DNA of 64,000 bases from contig NZ_JBBMFC010000007.1 of NCBI RefSeq assembly GCF_040096225.1, positions 62,001 to 126,000 on the forward strand, written 5' to 3'. Both the position numbers and the translations under genes were made by a program. The stretch is from Hominiventricola aquisgranensis (GTDB taxonomy: Bacteria; Bacillota; Clostridia; Lachnospirales; Lachnospiraceae). The notes beneath the pieces were generated by a model. That model did not search any database. It was not told where the DNA came from and was given only the letters and a program-made list of their open reading frames with translations. Shown here piece by piece: positions 1-6,862 of the stretch. Each line of letters opens with the position of its first letter. Position 1 is the first letter of the stretch.

Positions 1-1499
1 ATATCCTGATATTTCACAAAATAATCCAGCCAGGTATTGGCATTGTCTGCTTTTTCCAGCTCACTATCCATTTCTTTCTGGATTGCACGGATACTCTCTT
101 CCGCATTTCTAAGCCTCTTTCCATAGGCTGCATGAAGCTCTACATAGTCTTCTTTTGATACAATGCCCTCTTTCATATCCGAATAGAGCATCATCCGTAA
201 CTCCTTACAACGTTCTGTCTCCTGTTTTTTCTTCTCCAGCCTGTCCTGCAGCTTCTTCATATTGATCTCCTGAAATGGCACAGTACCAACAAATTCCAGG
301 ACTCTTTTCAGGTGCAGGATATTCTGGATATGCTGTTTCAGCATCACCAGTACGGCATCTTCCAGATCCTTTTCCGGTATTCTATGACTAGAACAGCGTT
401 TTGTTTCTTTATTTGCGGAACATAGATAATAAGCATATTTTTTCCCTGCCACAGTAGAAACCTTTCTTGTCATAGGTGCACCACAATCCGCACATACAGC
501 AATTCCGGATAACAGATATACTTGCTTTTGGTCAGGCGAAGTACGTGTATCCATGCCCAGAAGTCTCTGAACAATTTCAAAATCACGGTCACTCACCAAT
601 GGCTCATGATTTTTCTCAATCCGGATCCAGTCATCTTCCGGTTTCACATAAGTCTGCTTCACTTTATGGTTCGGTGTCGTCCTTTTTCCCTGCACAAGGT
701 TTCCGATATAAACCTCGTTTTCCAGTATCCTGCGGACGGTAACGGAACTCCAAAGTGCCTGTTCTTTCTGCCGGAAGCCTGTTTCATAATGACTGCCACT
801 GCTGATTTTATACTCAAATGGGGAAAGAATACCCAGTTCATTTAAACGATTAGCAATCGCATCCTGACTCATTCCCTGCAGCTTCATCTTAAAAATATCC
901 TGTACTACACTGCCTGCAGATGGATCAATCTCTAATTTATGCTTATCTGTCTTTGTCTTCCTGTATCCAAAAGCTACAAACGGAGTCACGCATTCGCCTT
1001 TTTTCCTCTTAATCTCAAGATTACTCCTGATCTTAATAGAAATGTCACGGCAATAAGCATCATTGATTAAATTCTTAAATGGGATAATAATTTCGTCTGC
1101 CTGATTCTTTCCCTTGAGACTGTCATAATTGTCATTGATGGCAATAAAACGCACACCAAGAGCCGGGAATAATCTCTCGATATACTTCCCAGAATCAATA
1201 TATTCCCTTCCAAATCGTGATAAATCTTTTACCACTACGCAGTCTACAATCCCACGCCGGATATCTTCCAGCATTGCCTGGAATGCTGGGCGCTCAAAAT
1301 TAGAGCCTGAGTAGCCATCATCAACTCGGACTGAAACAACTTCTATATCTTTTTTGTCTTTCAGGAAATCCAGAATCAAAGCTTTCTGGTTAGAAATGCT
1401 GTTACTTTCCAGTTTTGCTGAACTGGAAATATCGCCATCTTCTTTAGATAATCTGACATAGATGGCGGCATGATAGATTTTATTGATATTCTGATACAT
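1..1499 (-). CDS. Large serine recombinase (ICE integrase/excisionase), 3' end outside window
   Basis: The reverse strand reads open from an ATG at 1499 to the left edge, about 499 codons, so the C-terminus is missing. An AAGGAGGT ribosome binding site lies just upstream. The N-terminus carries the resolvase catalytic motif YVRLSKED with the nucleophilic serine near residue 18. It is followed by DDGYSGSNFERPAF and VVVKDLSRFGREY, the arginine-bearing resolvase motifs. A recombinase domain and a zinc-ribbon-like CADCGAP...CSANK stretch come next, then a coiled-coil region. This is the TndX/TnpX large serine recombinase family, which excises and integrates conjugative elements through a circular intermediate. 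Its place next to small ICE genes suggests one end of the element lies just left of the window. Family confidence is high; no att site is visible. Confidence 0.95.
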   Translation of the reverse strand, partial: MYQNINKIYHAAIYVRLSKEDGDISSSAKLESNSISNQKALILDFLKDKKDIEVVSVRVDDGYSGSNFERPAFQAMLEDIRRGIVDCVVVKDLSRFGREYIDSGKYIERLFPALGVRFIAINDNYDSLKGKNQADEIIIPFKNLINDAYCRDISIKIRSNLEIKRKKGECVTPFVAFGYRKTKTDKHKLEIDPSAGSVVQDIFKMKLQGMSQDAIANRLNELGILSPFEYKISSGSHYETGFRQKEQALWSSVTVRRILENEVYIGNLVQGKRTTPNHKVKQTYVKPEDDWIRIEKNHEPLVSDRDFEIVQRLLGMDTRTSPDQKQVYLLSGIAVCADCGAPMTRKVSTVAGKKYAYYLCSANKETKRCSSHRIPEKDLEDAVLVMLKQHIQNILHLKRVLEFVGTVPFQEINMKKLQDRLEKKKQETERCKELRMMLYSDMKEGIVSKEDYVELHAAYGKRLRNAEESIRAIQKEMDSELEKADNANTWLDYFVKYQD

Positions 1500-1607
1500 A
1501 TCTTACCTCCTTTTATTACGTCAGAAAATCCATGTAATAAAAGGGGGCTGCATAATTTGTCCTTACCGACATTCTAACACAGTCCCCTCAATCTTGCCAG
1601 TACTTTT

Positions 1608-1856
1608 TCAGACACTCAGAAGCATATTCTCAAATGCCTGCTCCATAGATATACCGTTATTGGCAAATCTGACTTTTACTTTCATATTGCCGATCCGGAC
1701 CAAATATGGATTTCCTACTTTATTCAGAAAAATATCTCTCCGTTCCTGAAGCGATTTATTTCTGTCTGCTTTTATCATCCGTAGATCAGTCATTTCATTG
1801 ATATCTACATCACTGAAATCCTGCTCCAGATAGTTTCTATATTCCTCTGCCGTCAT
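1608..1856 (-). CDS. Small ICE-associated protein (DUF6870-like)
   Basis: An 82-residue protein overlapping the end of the upstream PemK-like toxin gene by about 20 nt, so the two are probably co-transcribed and translationally coupled. It begins MTAEEYRNYLEQDF and has a charged helical N-terminal half, then a short beta-rich segment (NPYLVRIGNMKVKVRF). It looks like the small proteins of unknown role that accompany recombinase genes in Clostridial conjugative transposons. Because it sits directly after a MazF/PemK toxin it could serve as its antitoxin. It shows no recognisable AbrB/MazE fold, and antitoxins usually precede the toxin, so this is only a positional guess. Confidence 0.7.
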   Translation of the reverse strand: MTAEEYRNYLEQDFSDVDINEMTDLRMIKADRNKSLQERRDIFLNKVGNPYLVRIGNMKVKVRFANNGISMEQAFENMLLSV

Positions 1857-2217
1857 GCCCTTCTCCTTCCATTCCCATCTGAATCTGTACTGCTTTCAGT
1901 ACCCGATCCAGGCTCCACTTGTTCACTCTTCCGCATTTCTCAATAATACATTTCGTAGAAATGCTCATAACCTGTTCAGCCAGTGCCAGGCTTCCTTTTC
2001 GGATTCCCGTCATATCATATTTGCTGATAAATACATGTGTTGGCAAATACCGTTTCTTATAAATTCTTGATGTCAGCGGAACTACCGTTATGACTGAACT
2101 GTATGTATTGGCTTTATTATTACTCACTACGATCACCGGTCTTACTCCACCCTGAACAGATGTTGTAGGAAACATACCGAGATCTGCCCATAAAATATCT
2201 CCTCTGCGGATTGTCAT
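1837..2217 (-). CDS. Type II toxin PemK/MazF-family endoribonuclease
   Basis: A protein of about 126 residues starting MTIRRGDILWADLG. The ATG at 2217 is chosen over a TTG 15 nt upstream because GGAG lies about 7 nt before it. The core shows MazF/PemK hallmarks: RRGDILWADLG, then GGVRPVIVVSNNKAN, then VITVVPLTS. These correspond to the beta-barrel and the Arg and Ser/Thr residues of the mRNA-cleaving active site. The family cleaves mRNA sequence-specifically and usually pairs with an upstream MazE antitoxin. No antitoxin is seen upstream; the only close partner is the overlapping 82-residue gene downstream. In an ICE it may act in element maintenance. The family call is firm, the toxic activity inferred. 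Confidence 0.88.
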   Translation of the reverse strand: MTIRRGDILWADLGMFPTTSVQGGVRPVIVVSNNKANTYSSVITVVPLTSRIYKKRYLPTHVFISKYDMTGIRKGSLALAEQVMSISTKCIIEKCGRVNKWSLDRVLKAVQIQMGMEGEGHDGRGI

Positions 2218-2797
2218 TTGTCCTCTCTCCAATCTATTATTTTTATTTGTAAAGCATCCATAGCGCTATATTGGCTCCACAGGAATACGGCAGAGTTTCT
2301 TTCCCATAAGGAAAGCTCTGCCGCATAACCTCTATAGCCAATTTGATTATTAAACAGTGCTCGCTCGATTCTATTTATCCTCGATACCCCGAATCGTTAC
2401 TCCCGCATATGCAGGAAGGGAATAATAACCTGCCCGGATGCATACTCCGGACCACAACCCGGAAACTCTCGTTTCCAGGCTCCAGCAGTTCATAGGTTTA
2501 CCAGTTACAGACTTCTCAGGATCTGCAAGTGTATCGCATCTCATACATATCATCGCATCACCAGCCTGCCAGCTGGCTTCGGTCAGTGCTTTTTCGCAGC
2601 ATTACGGACTGAACTAAAAATCTTTGTTTTGTCTTATAATCCTATAGCGGCATCTTCCTCGTGCTCTTTGCATGAAATGTCACGTCAGTTATTATTGGAT
2701 ATTCAGTTATCATGGTTCATTTTAGGAAGTCCTTTAACTTCCTCTAATTACTAAAGTCAAATGACTTTGGCAGATGCAAAAGATTTTGAAAAATTTT
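2218..2797. other. Gene-poor stretch with a strong hairpin
   Basis: About 580 bases without a convincing gene. A perfect 8-bp inverted repeat CGGCAGAG/CTCTGCCG (2288-2295 and 2316-2323) encloses a second stem CTTTCC/GGAAAG. It has no T-run on either strand, so it is more likely a structured RNA or operator than a terminator. A 60-codon minus-strand open frame at 2371-2553 has no clear ribosome binding site and is not called as a gene. The right part is AT-rich, near the 3' end of the sigma-like gene. Confidence 0.5.
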
Positions 2798-3271
2798 TTA
2801 AAAAAATTTATTCATATACATTTCACGCATCTTATTAAGAGTGGATTTCAGCTTGTATGACAGCATCTGTCTGGAAATCCCCATAATCTCCGCCATCTGT
2901 GTCTGTGTCTTGTTTTCAAAGAAAATGCCATAAATAATCATGCGTTCCTCTGAGTTCAGTTGATTGATCACTGTGTGAATATCCTGCTGTTCCATTTTTG
3001 TCAGTACACAGTGCTCCACATCACAGTTCAGATCTGGAAAATCCTCAATCATGAAGCCTTCTCCATCAATGGACTGACCGCTGTAAGGTACTTCTCTCAG
3101 CATCTTATCCACAACCTCACCCAGTTCATTCTTAATCTCAACTTTTTTTGCCTTGCTGCTTCTGTAAAAATTATTCATCGCATACGCAACTTCTTTTGTA
3201 ATCTCGATCATTTCTCCATCAATATTTGCGTAATACTTTCCTTCGTAAAAATATGGGTGTTCAATATACAT
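2798..3271 (-). CDS. Sigma-70 region 4-like HTH regulator of the ICE
   Basis: A 157-residue protein starting MYIEHPYFYEGKYYANIDGE. The ATG at 3271 is preferred to an in-frame ATG 72 nt upstream because AGGAGGAAC lies at the right distance. The N-terminal half is an unknown domain. The C-terminal 60 residues (LNSEERMIIYGIFFENKTQ, then QMAEIMGISRQMLSYKL) match the helix-turn-helix of sigma-70 region 4, as in small sigma-like regulators of conjugative transposons such as Tn916 Orf7. There is no region 2, so it is probably an accessory activator and not a full sigma factor. It lies downstream of a leader hairpin. Confidence 0.8.
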   Translation of the reverse strand: MYIEHPYFYEGKYYANIDGEMIEITKEVAYAMNNFYRSSKAKKVEIKNELGEVVDKMLREVPYSGQSIDGEGFMIEDFPDLNCDVEHCVLTKMEQQDIHTVINQLNSEERMIIYGIFFENKTQTQMAEIMGISRQMLSYKLKSTLNKMREMYMNKFF

Positions 3272-3596
3272 ATCCGTTCCTCCTGAATTTGAAATCTTGT
3301 TGCTCGTTTCAAATCCAGAAGGCGGACCTCTGTTTAGGATCATGCCTGCTCCGCCTTTATCCTGCCGGGATACGCCCGCAGTTATTGGCTGAGAAATTCA
3401 GGCACGAAAAAAGCCCCAGTAGTTTTTTCTTAACTACTGAGGCTTTCGTCTCTTTCTTGTATTCAATTATCTATGCCTTCTTTCATCAGCATAATCATTG
3501 TATCAGGATAAAGTTCACAAAGTATCCGCAATATATTCCCATAAGTTCATATCATTATTGGAATCGTACATATTTCAGTATAAAAAGTTCACCGTG
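3272..3596. other. Intergenic leader with an inverted repeat and a terminator
   Basis: This 325-base stretch holds the ribosome binding site of the sigma-like gene, a perfect 8-bp inverted repeat AAGGCGGA/TCCGCCTT (3319-3326 and 3350-3357) in its probable leader, and the terminator listed at 3406-3447. The rest (3450-3596) is AT-rich with no gene seen. Confidence 0.5.
3406..3447 (-). terminator. Rho-independent terminator, minus strand
   Basis: Arms at 3411-3425 and 3433-3447 (AAAGCCCCAGTAGTT/AACTACTGAGGCTTT, one mismatch) form a 15-bp stem with a short loop. On the minus strand the stem is followed by TTTTTTCG, a good U-tract. It would end the transcript of the lipoprotein-like gene at 3597-4028. 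Confidence 0.85.
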
Positions 3597-4028
3597 TTAT
3601 TCTTCTACTTCTTTTCCATCTATATATAGTTGAAATTTATCAGGATTATTGACTACATCATAGTCCTTTCCGTATTCTACAGGTCTGTATTCAGCTGTCA
3701 TTACCGATTCCCCTTCTTCAATATTCTCTTTCCATAAATAGATGTTCATATCAAGGCTCGTCGCATATCCCCTGTCTGTGGAGAATTTTGTCGAATGAAA
3801 AGAATCATCCTTGTACATCTGCAAAAGTTCTCTTGCAAACGCTTCTCTATCCTCAATATTTTCCCGGTTAGCGACCACAGTTAAATTTTCATCCCGATTT
3901 ACGGAAAATGTTCCTACTACATCCGGTTCACCTCCCTTATGACCGGATTCAGATTTCCAACAAATACTTCCTGTAGCAATTATCAAGATTACTGCTCCTG
4001 TAATCACTGCAATTATCTTTTTCTTCAT
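3597..4028 (-). CDS. Small membrane-anchored or secreted protein of unknown function
   Basis: A 143-residue protein with a lysine-rich start (MKKK) and a hydrophobic segment at about residues 4-23 (IIAVITGAVILIIATGSICW), which would be a signal peptide or single anchor. The remaining 120 residues are charged and predicted to face outside. A cysteine at the end of the hydrophobic stretch hints at a lipoprotein, but the lipobox is imperfect. It follows the 70-residue gene by 7 nt, so the two are probably an operon ended by the terminator at 3406-3447. No family recognised. Confidence 0.7.
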   Translation of the reverse strand: MKKKIIAVITGAVILIIATGSICWKSESGHKGGEPDVVGTFSVNRDENLTVVANRENIEDREAFARELLQMYKDDSFHSTKFSTDRGYATSLDMNIYLWKENIEEGESVMTAEYRPVEYGKDYDVVNNPDKFQLYIDGKEVEE

Positions 4029-4035
4029 ATTTTCA

Positions 4036-4248
4036 TTAATTTCCTTTTAATTGTTTTACTGCGAAATTGATTACTTCTTCCGGTGTGGGTCTGTTTCCTT
4101 TAAGTGTCATTTTCTTCCATTCTTCCTGGACATCCGGATCAGGATTATCAAATCCTGCATCTATGGCTATCTGCATTTCTCTGCGTACTTCTTCTGGTGT
4201 TGTGTTGTACTTTTCTGCAATCTTCTCATAAATAGTTTTCTCTCTCAT
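4036..4248 (-). CDS. Small Spo0A C-terminal-like domain protein of mobile elements
   Basis: A 70-residue protein with the pattern YEKIAEKYNTTPEEVRREM, then AIDAGFDNPDPDVQ, then RPTPEEVINF. Short proteins of this type in Clostridial elements resemble the DNA-binding sporulation-factor fold and are otherwise uncharacterised. It is likely a small DNA-binding regulator. Upstream, a 12-bp palindrome GTTCTATAGAAC (4285-4296) lies in the spacer before a TATAAT -10, so transcription is probably repressed by a protein binding GTTCT/AGAAC repeats, plausibly the neighbouring XRE regulator. Confidence 0.7.
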   Translation of the reverse strand: MREKTIYEKIAEKYNTTPEEVRREMQIAIDAGFDNPDPDVQEEWKKMTLKGNRPTPEEVINFAVKQLKGN

Positions 4249-4284
4249 TCATTTTCCTCCAATATACAAGTAGAATTATATCTT

Positions 4285-4296
4285 GTTCTATAGAAC
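4285..4296. promoter_or_regulatory. Palindromic operator GTTCTATAGAAC
   Basis: A perfect 12-bp palindrome. On the minus strand it is followed at the correct distance by TATAAT and then by the gene at 4036-4248, so it lies where the promoter spacer should be. GTTCT/AGAAC arms recur at 4731-4750 and 4800-4817. Confidence 0.55.
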
Positions 4297-4398
4297 TAAT
4301 TTAGCATATTTCTATTGTCATGAAAAGACACTTTACAACTTAAAGCTGAATAAAAGGTCAAAAAAAGAAGAGCTACTTGCTCTTCCCAGTTTGTCATA

Positions 4399-4716
4399 TT
4401 ACTCTTCCAATAATGTATGGATTACTTTGATAATTTTTTTCTGCTCTTTGATCGGAAGTTTTTCTATTTTCTCTGTCAGCTCATTGGTAACACCTGTAAC
4501 TGAATGTGCCACAACATCAATCAAAAGAGTATCTGCAGAAACATCTAATGCATTTGCAATTGCAACAAAGGTATCCAATTTTGTAACTTTCAAACCTCTC
4601 TCTATTACACTCACATGCGTCGGGCTTAAATTTACTAATGCAGCCAGTTCCTCTTGCGTGAGATTTTTTGCTTCTCGTGCTGATTTGATTCGCTGTCCTA
4701 CTGCTTTCAAATCCAT
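4399..4716 (-). CDS. XRE-family HTH transcriptional regulator
   Basis: A 105-residue protein. Residues 6-60 form a Cro/CI-type HTH (GQRIKSAREAKNLTQEELA, then LVNLSPTHVSVIERG). The C-terminal 40 residues (TEKIEKLPIKEQKKIIKVI) form an amphipathic helix, probably for dimerisation. GGAGGAGG lies before the ATG at 4716. Immediately upstream, a dyad CAGAACGA/TCGTTCTG (4731-4750) follows a TATACT -10, indicating autorepression. It is probably the local regulator of the flanking small genes. Confidence 0.88.
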   Translation of the reverse strand: MDLKAVGQRIKSAREAKNLTQEELAALVNLSPTHVSVIERGLKVTKLDTFVAIANALDVSADTLLIDVVAHSVTGVTNELTEKIEKLPIKEQKKIIKVIHTLLEE

Positions 4717-4730
4717 CGTAACACCTCCTC

Positions 4731-4750
4731 CAGAACGAATAATCGTTCTG
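4731..4750. promoter_or_regulatory. Dyad CAGAACGA-N4-TCGTTCTG at the XRE gene promoter
   Basis: Perfect 8-bp arms at 4731-4738 and 4743-4750, between a minus-strand TATACT -10 and the ribosome binding site of the XRE gene. The spacing GAAC-N8-GTTC differs from the Bacillus LexA box (GAAC-N4-GTTC), so an XRE operator is favoured. A related repeat GTTCT-N8-AGAAC lies at 4800-4817. Confidence 0.6.
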
Positions 4751-4895
4751 AATTTAGTATACTTGTGGATATCTTAAATATACAGAATCGCAAAGCCAAG
4801 TTCTAATTCTACAGAACTATATTCAAAGTTTTTCTTTGCATTTTCGTAAAAAAGCGTTATGATTGAATCAGTTAAATCAAAGGAGGTATCAAATC

Positions 4896-5102
4896 ATGAA
4901 ATCACATAAATACTGGTCCTTAGGCGCACTTTTCTGTATGTTGGGATGCATTTATTCTGGAATCAAAAAATCTATGACTGCACATAAATACTTTGCCTAT
5001 TCTTCATTGCTTTGTATGGGCATGTCCATTTATTCCGGTCACAAACTGGTTTCTCCAAAGAAGAAAAAAATCACTGAATCAAATAATAGTGAGAATAGTT
5101 AA
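4896..5102 (+). CDS. Small membrane protein (DUF6219-like)
   Basis: A 68-residue protein starting MKSHKYWSLGALFCMLGCIY. The ATG at 4896 is used because AAAGGAGGT lies 8 nt upstream; the earlier in-frame ATG has none. Two hydrophobic segments (about residues 6-24 and 30-46) each end in a YSG motif, giving an internal near-duplication, and a lysine-rich tail follows. This matches short two-helix membrane proteins of unknown role common in gut Clostridia. A likely promoter is TTGCAT-N16-TATGAT upstream. It is one of few rightward genes here and ends at the bidirectional terminator at 5133-5170. Confidence 0.72.
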   Translation: MKSHKYWSLGALFCMLGCIYSGIKKSMTAHKYFAYSSLLCMGMSIYSGHKLVSPKKKKITESNNSENS

Positions 5103-5132
5103 ATAAAAAATTGACCTTTATTCATCAAAGAC

Positions 5133-5170
5133 AAAGTTGCTGGAGAATATTTTTTCTCTCCAGCAACTTT
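5133..5170. terminator. Bidirectional intrinsic terminator between convergent genes
   Basis: Perfect 14-bp arms AAAGTTGCTGGAGA (5133-5146) and TCTCCAGCAACTTT (5157-5170) with a T-rich loop and a T-rich sequence after the stem on the plus strand. It separates the rightward membrane-protein gene from the leftward gene ending at 5179. Confidence 0.88.
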
Positions 5171-5178
5171 CTTTATCT

Positions 5179-5559
5179 TTAAGCCATTGAGATACAATAC
5201 TGTCCAATCAGCTTCATCCAACTATTATATTTATTCTTTTCACACACCTTTCGGCAAATTTCATTTTCCATCAATACACAGAACATCTTATCATAATCAA
5301 ATGCCCAAACAGCACCATTCACATGGTTTTCCACTGCTTTCTGATCTATGCTTTTCAAGCGTGTGACCATTTTTTCAATTTCTCCATTTCCCAAGTTACC
5401 GATATTTTTGCAGATAAACCGAAAGAAATTCAACGTTGCATATTCATCATGCCAATGGAACTCTTCTGGATTGTTTTTAATTTTACTGGCTCTCAGCTGT
5501 TCTTTGATTATCTGAGCAGCTACACCTTTCATCGAATCTTCGTATCTCATATTATTCAC
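5179..5559 (-). CDS. ICE-associated hypothetical protein
   Basis: A 126-residue protein rich in charged and aromatic residues, without signal peptide or membrane segment. It directly abuts the preceding gene: the upstream stop is at 5560 and the first possible start (GTG) at 5559. An ATG at 5550 has AGGTG six bases before it and may be the true start. Translational coupling with the 193-residue HTH protein is likely. No family recognised. Confidence 0.65.
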   Translation of the reverse strand: MNNMRYEDSMKGVAAQIIKEQLRASKIKNNPEEFHWHDEYATLNFFRFICKNIGNLGNGEIEKMVTRLKSIDQKAVENHVNGAVWAFDYDKMFCVLMENEICRKVCEKNKYNSWMKLIGQYCISMA

Positions 5560-6141
5560 CTACTCTTCCTCAACGCCCAGTGACGGTTTAAATCTTTTAT
5601 CCTTTGCCTGCGGTACCACGATCTCATAAAAATAAAATCCTAAATACCCAAGTGCCTGCTTCTTCATTTTATAAAAAGAAGTCCTGCCTATTCCTAACTC
5701 CTGTTGTACTTCCACATCTGTCTTATTATAATGACTGCAAAAACAGGAATGAAGGATTTCACTGAGCATCACACCATTCGGTGCATAGAACTTCACCAAA
5801 GTCATTCCCCGATAGATCATGTCCGACAATCCATAAATAATCATCAGATTATTCATCTCCCGGTGCATCTTTGGCACATTCAGCTGGTTGTTATAAATGC
5901 TCAGATAACTCAATGCATATGCCATATCTTCATTGATTTTCTCCTGGCATTCCATATCCAGTTCTTCTAACACAATTTGATTTTCCAAAATCAATTTCTG
6001 ATAGCTTGTCATCAGTTCCTTGATATCTGTATAATGTCTCTCCATCGTTACTTCCAGATAATCCTGTGCATGGCTTGCCATCTGGAAGGTAATCTCTTTC
6101 ATTGATTTAATTGCATAATCTCTGTCTGTCATCAGTTTCAA
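5560..6141 (-). CDS. HTH-containing ICE protein of unknown function
   Basis: About 190 residues. The start is either TTG at 6141 or ATG at 6132; AAGGAG lies 3 and 12 nt before them. The N-terminal 130 residues are helical with no known motif. Near the C-terminus, VEVQQELGIGRTSFYKMKKQAL looks like a sigma region 4-type helix-turn-helix, resembling phage ArpU-like late regulators. It is probably a DNA-binding regulator co-expressed with the downstream 126-residue protein. Confidence 0.7.
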   Translation of the reverse strand: MKLMTDRDYAIKSMKEITFQMASHAQDYLEVTMERHYTDIKELMTSYQKLILENQIVLEELDMECQEKINEDMAYALSYLSIYNNQLNVPKMHREMNNLMIIYGLSDMIYRGMTLVKFYAPNGVMLSEILHSCFCSHYNKTDVEVQQELGIGRTSFYKMKKQALGYLGFYFYEIVVPQAKDKRFKPSLGVEEE

Positions 6142-6382
6142 AATCTCCTTATCATCATCACACTAACTGGCGGTCTTTCAGACCAGTTCGCTTTCCCCAT
6201 GATTTTGATGGGAAGCAATTACTTACTACAACTTGCAGAAGCGGATATCCAAAAGGCATTGTGGGAGCTGCCTTTGCTGACCGGAATCCATCTTCTTATG
6301 TAAAACCTACAGGAATATAAAGGGAAAGTGACTATCCCTGCCGGTTAATAATCCAAATAATATCGTCTATACCAATCTCTCC

Positions 6383-6622
6383 TTATGCTGTTTTTCTCTC
6401 CATAAACCATTTATCCACTTCATAAAACAAATGGCTTTCCTGTCCCTGTATCATACAGGTATACATCATTCCTACACCGCCTGCCTTTCTGCTGGCACAT
6501 CGCTCAATTTTCAAAATTCTGTCAATGTTATATTTTCTTCCATCTTCCCAGGTGAAAAATATAGGAACCAGTTTTCCGTCTTTCCGAAACTCTGCCACTA
6601 CATCTACATACACTTTATTCAT
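6383..6622 (-). CDS. Small ICE protein linked to the SOS-like module
   Basis: A 79-residue protein starting MNKVYVDVVAEFRKDGKLVPI, with an EDGRKYNIDRILKIE segment and a predicted beta-rich fold. Small proteins like this often sit beside Y-family polymerase genes in Clostridial elements. It is last in a leftward group with the LexA-domain protein (12 nt gap) and the polymerase. Function unknown. Confidence 0.7.
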   Translation of the reverse strand: MNKVYVDVVAEFRKDGKLVPIFFTWEDGRKYNIDRILKIERCASRKAGGVGMMYTCMIQGQESHLFYEVDKWFMERKTA

Positions 6623-6634
6623 ACCGACACCTCA

Positions 6635-6862
6635 CTATAAGATCTCTATTGCTCTTGGCGATGCCGGAATCCTTCGGATATATCCGTTTTGTTCCAACTG
6701 CTTAATTCTGGAAAAAGCAGATGACGTTGATCTTACTCCGATCAGTTTTCCAAATTCCCGAACTGTCGGCGGATATCCATGCTCCTTCGTATAATTCAAA
6801 ATGCACTGATAGCTTTCTTCCTGTTTTCTGGTTAATGTCTGTTTCAAATCTATCCCTCCCAT
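6635..6862 (-). CDS. LexA DNA-binding-domain-only protein
   Basis: A 75-residue winged-HTH protein. The pattern LTRKQEESYQCILNYTKEHGYPPTVREFGKLIGV, here abbreviated by its key segments (LTRKQEE, GYPPTVREFG, and VRSTSSAFSRIKQLEQNGYI), is that of the LexA N-terminal domain. The S24 autoprotease domain is absent, so it cannot self-cleave. It overlaps the polymerase stop by 1 nt and is co-transcribed with it. It may compete with host LexA at SOS boxes or modulate the ICE SOS response. Confidence 0.85.
   Translation of the reverse strand: MGGIDLKQTLTRKQEESYQCILNYTKEHGYPPTVREFGKLIGVRSTSSAFSRIKQLEQNGYIRRIPASPRAIEIL

Noticed and set aside
1500..1607. ICE attachment site next to the recombinase
   Set aside because: The recombinase runs off the left edge, so the element end is outside the window; no core repeat is visible here.
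2371..2553. A 60-codon minus-strand frame
   Set aside because: No clear ribosome binding site and no recognisable family; possible but not supported.
4731..4750. Possible LexA SOS box
   Set aside because: GAAC and GTTC are separated by 8 bases, not 4; an XRE operator fits better.
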